Source: Paracoccaceae bacterium (GTDB taxonomy: Bacteria; Pseudomonadota; Alphaproteobacteria; Rhodobacterales; Rhodobacteraceae). From it: a DNA stretch of 5,895 nt. Shown one piece after another: positions 1 to 5,895 of this stretch. Where the stretch lies: assembly GCA_002683355.1 (NCBI GenBank), contig NYTF01000007.1, positions 1 through 5,895 on the forward strand, in the 5' to 3' direction. How positions within the stretch are numbered: position 1 is the stretch's first letter; each line of letters starts with the position of its first letter. The position numbers and the translations under genes are program-made. The notes under the pieces are model-generated. The model worked only from the letters and a program-made list of their open reading frames with translations. It was not told the DNA's origin and searched no databases.

Positions 1-1221
1 GGAACAATAGTTTACCTGTCTCCAAATTTTGTTGAAGGAGGCAAGGTCACTAAAGACGAGGTTCTAGTAATTACCGATGCAACAGATTCAGAAGATAAAG
101 TCACTTTAGCAAAAGCAGATTTAAACGATGCAAATGACGATCTTATTGAGGCTACAAACGCTTTAGAGTTAGCAAATGATGACCTCAATGCTGCAATAAA
201 ACAATCAGATTTGAGAAACCAGGCGCTAGTTAGAAAAAAAGGCTTAATCGATAAAGGAGTGGTGTCAGAAGCATCTTTAGAAAGTGCAGAACTTTCTGCA
301 GCCTCAGCTGAACAATCCGTCTTGTCAAAAAGAAAAACTATACTTCAAGCTCAATCACGCCTGAGTCAAAGCAAAGGTACAGTCATTAGACGAGAATTAG
401 CCTTTGCTAACGCTGAGAGAAAATTAAAAAATACACAAGTAAAAGCAGAATTTGATGGAACATTAAGCAATGTTTCGCTCGTGTCAGGTGGAATTGTGAA
501 CAATAACGAAAGGGTTGGGCTGTTAGTAGACCCTTCATCTTTAGAAGTTAAGTTTCGCATATCAGCAACACAGTTTAACCGATTGATAGATGATTCCGGA
601 AATTTACAAACTATACCTACATTTGTAAAACTTGATGTTTTTGGAACCGAAATCTCTGCATCAGGTTTCATTGAAAGGTCCAGCGCAACAGTCGGAACCG
701 GCTTGACCGGAAGACTTCTAATCTCCAATTTATCACAGGGAAACGTTTCAAGTTTCCGTTCGGGTGATTTTGTAACTGTTTCCCTAAAAGAACCAATCTT
801 AGACAATGTTATTGAATTACCTTCAAACGCTTTAAGCGGTGGTAATCGTATTCTTACCTTATCAGATGAAGACCGTCTGCAGGAAATAGAAGTAACAGTT
901 TTAAGGCGAAAGAAAAATAATGTGATAATAGACGCGTCAAACGTAGACGGAAAAGAAATAGTAACGAATAGGACACCTTTGCTCGGTGCAGGCATTAAGA
1001 TAAAACCCATTCGGCCTGGTGCTACTGACGTAAATAATGATGAGGCACCAGAGCCAGAAAATATTGTATTAGACGATGAACGTCGACAAAAGATGATCGC
1101 TTTTATTGATGGAAATAGCTACATCCCAAAATCAGCAAAAAAGAAAATAATAAAGGCACTTAATGAAGAGAAGGTGCCGCTTAAACTCATAAACCGAATA
1201 GAAAGTCGTATGGGCAATTAA
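1..1221 (+). CDS. RND efflux periplasmic adaptor subunit (HlyD/AcrA-type membrane fusion protein), 5' end missing
   Basis: The reading frame is open from base 1 to the TAA at 1219-1221, giving 406 residues with the N-terminus (signal or membrane anchor and the start of the first lipoyl half) outside the window. The TTG at 211 is an internal Leu codon, not the start. Window residues 1-25 fit the end of a lipoyl half-motif (VEGGKVTKDEVLVITD). Residues about 28-145 are an Ala/Leu/Lys-rich alpha-helical hairpin with its tip near 81-93 (GLIDKGVVSEASL). Residues about 145-177 form the returning lipoyl half (VKAEFDGTLSNV ... VGLLVD). Residues about 180-262 form the beta-barrel domain and 263-335 the membrane-proximal domain. 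An acidic linker (341-360) leads to a basic helical tail ending IESRMGN. By family, the protein would bridge an inner-membrane RND permease and an outer-membrane channel in the periplasm. The permease gene follows 3 bp downstream, which supports this. The exported substrate is unknown. Confidence 0.93.
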   Translation, partial: GTIVYLSPNFVEGGKVTKDEVLVITDATDSEDKVTLAKADLNDANDDLIEATNALELANDDLNAAIKQSDLRNQALVRKKGLIDKGVVSEASLESAELSAASAEQSVLSKRKTILQAQSRLSQSKGTVIRRELAFANAERKLKNTQVKAEFDGTLSNVSLVSGGIVNNNERVGLLVDPSSLEVKFRISATQFNRLIDDSGNLQTIPTFVKLDVFGTEISASGFIERSSATVGTGLTGRLLISNLSQGNVSSFRSGDFVTVSLKEPILDNVIELPSNALSGGNRILTLSDEDRLQEIEVTVLRRKKNNVIIDASNVDGKEIVTNRTPLLGAGIKIKPIRPGATDVNNDEAPEPENIVLDDERRQKMIAFIDGNSYIPKSAKKKIIKALNEEKVPLKLINRIESRMGN

Positions 1222-1224
1222 TTA

Positions 1225-4200
1225 ATGGAATTTAATAGAAAAATTACATCCGGCTTGATGGGCGTTCTTTCCTACTTTACCAGACATCGGACAGCAGCAA
1301 ACTTACTATTGGTTATTATGATTTTAGGTGGCCTTTCTGCTGCTCCAAAAATGCGCTCACAATTCTTTCCTGATATAATTGTTGAAATGGTGAGTGTACA
1401 CGTAGTTTGGACTGGAGCGGGTCCAGAAGAAGTCGACAATGCAATTGTCCAATTAATTGAGCCAGCATTGCTTACTTTGGAAGGTATAGAAAATACCTTG
1501 TCAACCTCTTCGCAAGGGTACGCTCGCATAAGGGTAAATTTCCAACCAGGTTGGGATATGGCTCGTGCTACTGAGGATGTGAAAGCTATTATCGATGGGA
1601 TAAGTGATTTTCCAGAAGATGCAGAAGAACCAAAAGTAAGGCGTGGTGCTTGGCGCGATAGAGTAACAGATGTCGTAATTACGGGTCCAGTATCAAAAAA
1701 TCAACTTGCACTTTTTGCTGATGAGTTGGTTACAAGACTTTTTGAGGAAGGAATAACTGGTGCAATTATAAGAGGCGTTGCTTCCCCAGAAACAATTATA
1801 GAAATTAAACAAGTAGATCTAATTAAAAACGACCTAACTTTACAACAAATAGCGAAAGCTATCGGAGAAGAGGCGGAGACAGATCCTGCTGGAAGTATGG
1901 CCAGTGGTGCAGCTCGCGTCCGAACAGGCGTGGAGAAAAGAAGCTTTTCTGAAATTGCTGAGGTTGTTGTTAAATCGAATGCAGATGGGTCAAAAATTCG
2001 TGTTTCAGATATTGCTTCAATAAATATTCAAGAAATCGATAGAGATAGAGCCTACTTTGTAGGTAAAGATCCAGCAATTTCCGTTCGGGTTGATCGTTCT
2101 GATAAAGGGGACGCAATAAGTATTCAAAATTCAGTTGAAAAAATCGCTGAGGAGATGGAAGCCTACCTTCCAACTGGAACGAAAATAAAACTTATAAGAA
2201 CTCGTGCTGAACATATAACGAAACGTATTAATCTTTTAGTTGATAATGGGTTAATCGGATTGGCTCTAGTTATAGGCCTGTTATTTCTTTTCTTAAATGC
2301 AAGAACAGCATTTTGGGTAGCAATGGGTATTCCAGCAGCATTGATAGCAACGATTGGGATAATGTACGTCGCTGGTTTGACAATAAATATGATTTCATTG
2401 TTTGCCCTAATAATTACTCTCGGAATAGTAGTGGATGACGCTATAGTTGTAGGGGAGCATGCTGACTTTAGAGCCCGTAATTTAGGTGAAGGTAATATTC
2501 AGGCTGCTGAAAATGCTGCAGTTAGAATGGCACCACCTGTGTTTTCAGCTACAATCACTACGATTATAGCTTTCTCTGGATTAACTCTGATAAGTGGAAG
2601 GTTTGGCGATTTTATGGCTGATATTCCGTTTACTGTTATCGTTGTATTATTCGCATCACTGGTTGAATGTTTTTTAATTCTACCAAACCATATGAGCCAC
2701 GCTCTTAAATATATTAATGAAAAGAAATGGTATGATGTTCCAAGTTATATTTTTAATATAGGCTTCGCATGGTTTAGAAAGAATATTTTCAAAAAAATTA
2801 TAAGATTAATAATAAAATTTAGATACCCCGTTTTAGCACTGACATTTGTAGTTCTTGCTAGCCAAGCAGTACTTTTTTTGAATGGCAGTGTACAATGGCG
2901 GTTTTTTAATGCTCCTGAAAGAGGCTCAATAAGTGGTAATTTTGCTATGTTGCCAGAAGCAAGCCGCGAAGACACATTAGCGATGATGATTGAATTACAG
3001 AGAGCTACCAATGATACAGCAGAAGCGTTTGAGAAAGAGTATGGGATAAATCCGTTAGATTTTGTAATGGCTGAAATTGGCGGCAATTCGGGTAGGGCGT
3101 TATCTGGGACCGAATATAAGGACAAGGATCTTTTAGGGGCTATATCGATAGAGCTTATTGATGCTGATTTAAGACCTTATTCTAGCTATGAGTTTCTTAG
3201 TGATCTTCAAAGCAACGTGAAAAACCATCCTGCCTTGGAAACTGTTAGCTTTAGAAGCTGGACATCTGGACCAGGTGGAGACTCGCTGAGTGTACAACTA
3301 TTTGGTGCAGATTCCACAATTTTAAAGAATGCAGCAGAAAAGCTAAAAAATTTAGTATCTATTTATCCTGAAGTTTCTGCCGTTGAAGACGATTTGGCTT
3401 ATGATAAAGAAGAGTTAATCTTGGATCTAACACCTCAAGGACAAGCCCTTGGCTTTACAATAGATCAGTTGGGCGCAAAACTACGCCATCGTCTAAATGG
3501 CATAACCGCCGCAAAATATCCGTTAGGCAGCCGTACTGCAAAAATTACTGTTCAAATGCCAAAAGAAGAACTTAGTGCAGATTTCATTGAACAGACAATG
3601 TTACGAACACCTAAAGGCAAATATGTTCCCATGTCAGACATTGTTTCAGTTACCTCAAACATTGGATTCGCTACAATAAAGCGCGAAGACGGACTTCGGG
3701 TGATAACCGTGACTGGTGATATCTCTGAGGATAATCCAGATAGAGCCAACTTTATTACAGAACAATTAAAAACTAATATTTTGCCTCAACTAGAACAAGA
3801 TTTTCAAATTAAGACAAAATTGTCGGGATTGGCTGAGCAAGAGAATACTTTTTTAAGTGATGCATTATTTGGCTTTGGGTTGTGTCTTCTGGGTATTTAT
3901 TTGACCCTAGCATGGATATTTTCAAGCTGGGCAAGACCGGCTGTTGTCATGGCTATCATTCCATTTGGCTTAGTTGGTGCAATTTATGGTCATTATGTTT
4001 GGGAAGTACCTTTATCCATGTTCTCAGTCATTGGACTTATTGGGATGACCGGTATAATTATAAATGATAGTATTGTTTTAGTTTCAACTGTTGATGGATA
4101 CGCTAAAGATAGAGGGTTCATCCAAGCGATAATTGATGGCGCATGTGACCGGTTAAGACCAGTAATGTTGACTACCTTGACTACAGTTTTGGGTATGACA

Positions 4201-4647
4201 CCATTATTATTTGAAAAATCTCAGGGTGCTCAATTTTTAAAACCAACTGTGATAACACTAGTATATGGACTTGGCTTTGGCATGATTATTGTCTTGATAG
4301 TTGTCCCTTCATTACTAGCAATGCAACTCGATATATCTAGGCAGATCAAGGCGTTTAAGTCTTCAATATCATTTAAACACCGAGCCTTTGGATTAAGATT
4401 TATATCAATAATTTCAGGTTTATTAATTGTAACAAGCTTCATATTGACAATAGGTTGGGTAATATTGACAGGAAATGTTCACCCAATAATTCAAGAATAT
4501 TCTCAAATTTTAAATATTGGAAATGTGCATATTTGGGGTTTAATCACCTATATATCTCTTACAATCACCATAATATTGGTAGCATATATTTTAAATATAT
4601 TTCTCTTTAAATCACGACTTAAAGAAATTTTGACCAGGCATAAGTAA
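1225..4647 (+). CDS. RND-family efflux transporter permease (AcrB/HAE-like), with C-terminal extension
   Basis: This is a 1140-residue inner-membrane proton-driven exporter of the ACR_tran family. The layout is classical: TM1 about 22-40, a periplasmic porter loop, TM2-6 about 338-488, TM7 about 534-553, a second porter loop, and TM8-12 about 880-1033. TM4 has the VVDD motif with D404 and D405, the equivalents of AcrB D407/D408. Segment 976-983 (RLRPVMLT) keeps the equivalents of AcrB R971 and T978. TM10 reads GIIINDSIVLV, so N947 sits where AcrB has K940. AcrB relatives are usually about 1020-1050 residues; the excess is a tail from about 1040 with two further hydrophobic segments (about 1056-1081 and 1103-1127). 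ATG 1225 is chosen because it lies 3 bp after the adaptor stop and places the typical RHRTAANLLL TM1 entry near residue 20. Only a weak TGGG precedes it (1211-1214), so translational coupling to the adaptor is likely. An in-frame second TAA follows the stop. Substrate class (drug, solvent, lipid) cannot be assigned. Confidence 0.97.
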   Translation: MEFNRKITSGLMGVLSYFTRHRTAANLLLVIMILGGLSAAPKMRSQFFPDIIVEMVSVHVVWTGAGPEEVDNAIVQLIEPALLTLEGIENTLSTSSQGYARIRVNFQPGWDMARATEDVKAIIDGISDFPEDAEEPKVRRGAWRDRVTDVVITGPVSKNQLALFADELVTRLFEEGITGAIIRGVASPETIIEIKQVDLIKNDLTLQQIAKAIGEEAETDPAGSMASGAARVRTGVEKRSFSEIAEVVVKSNADGSKIRVSDIASINIQEIDRDRAYFVGKDPAISVRVDRSDKGDAISIQNSVEKIAEEMEAYLPTGTKIKLIRTRAEHITKRINLLVDNGLIGLALVIGLLFLFLNARTAFWVAMGIPAALIATIGIMYVAGLTINMISLFALIITLGIVVDDAIVVGEHADFRARNLGEGNIQAAENAAVRMAPPVFSATITTIIAFSGLTLISGRFGDFMADIPFTVIVVLFASLVECFLILPNHMSHALKYINEKKWYDVPSYIFNIGFAWFRKNIFKKIIRLIIKFRYPVLALTFVVLASQAVLFLNGSVQWRFFNAPERGSISGNFAMLPEASREDTLAMMIELQRATNDTAEAFEKEYGINPLDFVMAEIGGNSGRALSGTEYKDKDLLGAISIELIDADLRPYSSYEFLSDLQSNVKNHPALETVSFRSWTSGPGGDSLSVQLFGADSTILKNAAEKLKNLVSIYPEVSAVEDDLAYDKEELILDLTPQGQALGFTIDQLGAKLRHRLNGITAAKYPLGSRTAKITVQMPKEELSADFIEQTMLRTPKGKYVPMSDIVSVTSNIGFATIKREDGLRVITVTGDISEDNPDRANFITEQLKTNILPQLEQDFQIKTKLSGLAEQENTFLSDALFGFGLCLLGIYLTLAWIFSSWARPAVVMAIIPFGLVGAIYGHYVWEVPLSMFSVIGLIGMTGIIINDSIVLVSTVDGYAKDRGFIQAIIDGACDRLRPVMLTTLTTVLGMTPLLFEKSQGAQFLKPTVITLVYGLGFGMIIVLIVVPSLLAMQLDISRQIKAFKSSISFKHRAFGLRFISIISGLLIVTSFILTIGWVILTGNVHPIIQEYSQILNIGNVHIWGLITYISLTITIILVAYILNIFLFKSRLKEILTRHK

Positions 4648-4667
4648 TAATACTCTTTATTTTTCGA

Positions 4668-5465
4668 TTAACATCCATTTAAGTACATACTTTTTAAGTT
4701 ACCAATAAGAGTAATAACGATCCTACTCCTTATTAAAATTAGTGGTCCTTCGCCAAAATTTTGAAAGTTTGCACTAATATCCAAAGATGGCCCTTTTTGT
4801 TTGAAAGTTGGCATATCGAACCAAAGATTACTGTTAGGTAGCTCAACAGCAATAGCTTTAAGGTCTGGGAGGTTATGGGAAAACCTAATATTTGATCTAA
4901 AAATTAAATTATCATTAACAACTTTAATTTCACAATTGCTATTAACTATTTCATTTTTCGAAATCAACTTTGGTCGCAGATTGAAATAATTTGTAATTTC
5001 TTGGTCAATCTTTTTCTTGGATGATCTAAGCTTTGTGCTTAATACACGTGAAATCGGAATACATACATCTTTACAAACACCTAGTCTAATTTTCACTTTT
5101 GGCTTAATAAGCTTGGAGTTATTTAATGGCTTAAATTCAAGCGGTAATATTACTTTATTTTTATAACCTATCGTTTTTTCTTCACCTTCAGAAAAAATAG
5201 TTGGGTGTGGCCAGAAAATTTTAACTTCAGAAATATTTTTAGACCCACTCCAGTCAAAGGTAGGGATTAAACCTGAATCTCCAGGCTGCTTCCAGTAGGT
5301 TTTCCAACCAGGCAGAAGATTTATCTCTAAGCCACTGATATGAGTACCGCTTTCTGCTCTCCACCCTTTCATTAGTTGAAGCCGAACAATTTCTGATAAC
5401 TCTTGTGAGAACACTGGTGAAAAACCAGTTACAAAGAAAGACAACGAAATTAATAAAAGTTTCAT
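4668..5465 (-). CDS. Secreted stand-alone DsbD N-terminal (alpha) domain-like protein
   Basis: The 265-residue product begins with a clear signal peptide (MKLLLISLSFFVTGFSPVFS, likely cleaved before Q21), so it should be periplasmic. The mature part resembles the DsbD N-terminal domain family ('disulphide bond corrector' DsbC/DsbD-alpha): GWRAESGTH (34-42), LLPGWKTYWKQPGDSG (50-65), FDWSGSKN (70-77), IGYKNKVILPLEF (99-111) and GVCKDVCIP (129-137). DsbD-alpha passes reducing equivalents to periplasmic partners through a Cys pair; here the pair would be C131/C135 in a CX3C arrangement. Two more cysteines are C178 and C265, the last residue. The transmembrane and thioredoxin-like domains of full DsbD are absent, and nothing in the 88 bp upstream supplies them, so it must act with a separate electron donor if it is a reductase. 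The ATG at 5465-5463 is preferred to an upstream TTG at 5525 because it puts the signal peptide at the N-terminus. No strong Shine-Dalgarno is visible (AAAAAG only). The gene is convergent with the RND operon and divergent from the YqgE gene. The redox role is inferred. Confidence 0.88.
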   Translation of the reverse strand: MKLLLISLSFFVTGFSPVFSQELSEIVRLQLMKGWRAESGTHISGLEINLLPGWKTYWKQPGDSGLIPTFDWSGSKNISEVKIFWPHPTIFSEGEEKTIGYKNKVILPLEFKPLNNSKLIKPKVKIRLGVCKDVCIPISRVLSTKLRSSKKKIDQEITNYFNLRPKLISKNEIVNSNCEIKVVNDNLIFRSNIRFSHNLPDLKAIAVELPNSNLWFDMPTFKQKGPSLDISANFQNFGEGPLILIRSRIVITLIGNLKSMYLNGC

Positions 5466-5553
5466 TGTCTTTTTATTACTAAATTTAGGTAGAATAAATA
5501 CGACATGTTCACGACCATAAAACAATTAAAAAAAATTTTAAATACTTGTATCT
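5466..5553. promoter_or_regulatory. Divergent intergenic region between the DsbD-alpha-like and YqgE genes
   Basis: This 88-bp spacer must hold the promoters of both flanking genes unless either is transcribed from further away. It is very AT-rich and contains an A8T4 tract at 5528-5539, likely intrinsically bent, and a short palindrome ACATGT at 5503-5508. For the rightward gene, TTGTCT (5465-5470) and TAGAAT (5490-5495) could be a -35/-10 pair, but the 19-bp spacing is long. For the leftward gene, TTGTTT (complement of 5520-5525) and TATTTA (complement of 5495-5500) are also 19 bp apart. These boxes are weak matches in AT-rich DNA and should be read only as candidates. No clear operator dyad or riboswitch-like fold is seen. 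Confidence 0.35.
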
Positions 5554-5895
5554 ATGAACAACCTATACCATGATTCCGATATGGAGAATTTTGATACAAA
5601 TACGAAACTGAGTGGCAAATTCCTTATTGCCATGCCCGGAATGACCGATCCAAGATTTAAAAATGCCGTAATTTATTTGTGCTCGCACAATTCAGAAGGC
5701 ACAATGGGCTTGATGATTAATAAGTTAGCTATTAATTTTGATATTTCTGATCTGTTAAACCAGCTAAAAATAAAAGCTAATAAAATGTTAAAACCATTCC
5801 CAGTACATTTAGGTGGACCTGTAGAACCTTATAGAGGTTTTATTCTTCATTCTCTTGATTACTTTCAGGAAGAGGAAACAATGGATATAGACAAT
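5554..5895 (+). CDS. yqgE: YqgE/AlgH family protein (UPF0301/DUF179), 3' end missing
   Basis: The first 114 residues are present and the frame is still open at the right edge; family members are about 185-190 residues, so roughly 60% is visible. Recognition rests on the N-terminal core GKFLIAMPGMTDPRFKNAVI (21-40), then YLCSHNSEGTMGLMINK (41-57) and the conserved HLGGPVEPYRGFILHS (85-100). These align by eye with E. coli YqgE (FLIAMPALQDP..., CEHNTNGAMGIIINK, LGGP...RGFILH). The protein is soluble with no signal peptide. Its biochemical function is not established; the Pseudomonas homologue AlgH was named for an effect on alginate production. The usual Pro after INK is Leu here. An in-frame TAA at 5539-5541 limits the start to ATG 5554 or ATG 5581 (MENFD). 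Neither has a Shine-Dalgarno, and 5581 would give an N-terminus closer in length to relatives. The longer form is reported because it is the first ATG. Transcription is divergent from the DsbD-alpha-like gene. Confidence 0.93.
   Translation, partial: MNNLYHDSDMENFDTNTKLSGKFLIAMPGMTDPRFKNAVIYLCSHNSEGTMGLMINKLAINFDISDLLNQLKIKANKMLKPFPVHLGGPVEPYRGFILHSLDYFQEEETMDIDN

Noticed and set aside
366..1010. Long open frame of 214 codons on the minus strand inside the adaptor gene.
   Set aside because: It lies wholly opposite a well-recognised coding sequence and its translation (Ser/Thr/Pro-rich, no domain features) looks like a shadow frame.
2745..3125. Open frame of 126 codons on the minus strand inside the permease gene.
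   Set aside because: Antisense to a conserved RND porter region, with no recognisable protein features; a shadow.
4605..4634. Possible hairpin near the end of the permease gene: CTTTAA, 8-base loop, TTAAAG, followed by AAATTTTG.
   Set aside because: The stem is almost all A/T, short and imperfect beyond six pairs, lies inside the coding sequence before the stop codon, and is not followed by a proper U-run, so it does not support a terminator call.
4651..4713. Inverted repeat TACTCTT / AAGAGTA flanking the convergent gene ends.
   Set aside because: Seven-base arms with a 49-base loop in AT-rich DNA are expected by chance; the right arm lies inside the DsbD-alpha-like coding sequence.
4760..4809. 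Direct repeat TTTGAAAGTT at 4760-4769 and 4800-4809.
   Set aside because: A single 10-base repeat of low complexity inside a coding gene; the two copies do not encode a repeated peptide and no further copies are seen.
5466..5525. 20-residue N-terminal extension of the DsbD-alpha-like protein from a TTG at 5525.
   Set aside because: It would bury the signal peptide behind a charged non-signal sequence; the ATG at 5463-5465 gives a standard signal peptide at the N-terminus.

Overview
The window looks like ordinary chromosomal DNA from an alphaproteobacterium. The base composition is AT-rich (roughly 35-40% GC by eye), and the proteins carry many Lys, Asn and Ile residues. Three things point to the Alphaproteobacteria, most likely a low-GC marine Rhodobacterales-type lineage: the stand-alone DsbD-alpha-like protein with its GVCxDVCIP motif, the style of the RND pump and adaptor, and the YqgE N-terminus. 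The lineage is inferred from recalled family resemblance, not from a search.

There are four genes and almost no non-coding DNA. Positions 1-1221 (+) hold the 3' part of a periplasmic adaptor (membrane fusion protein) gene whose start lies left of the window. Three bases later, 1225-4647 (+) encodes its inner-membrane RND permease of 1140 residues. The two are almost certainly one operon and would form two parts of a tripartite efflux pump; the outer-membrane channel is not in the window. Convergent to the pump, with only 20 bp between stop codons, 4668-5465 (-) encodes a secreted protein of about 265 residues resembling the isolated N-terminal (alpha) domain of the thiol:disulfide interchange protein DsbD. 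An 88-bp divergent spacer (5466-5553) separates it from a YqgE/AlgH-family gene that starts at 5554 (+) and runs off the right edge.

The pump genes act together in exporting a substrate that cannot be named from sequence. The DsbD-alpha-like protein would act in periplasmic thiol/disulfide chemistry. YqgE/AlgH is a conserved cytosolic protein of unclear function. I see no RNA gene, mobile element, CRISPR array or convincing intrinsic terminator, and no evidence of an undescribed system. The points worth a second look are variations on known families: an approximately 100-residue C-terminal extension with two extra predicted membrane helices on the permease, an Asn-Asp pair where AcrB-type pumps have the proton-relay Lys in TM10, a basic helical tail on the adaptor, and a four-cysteine stand-alone DsbD-alpha protein.
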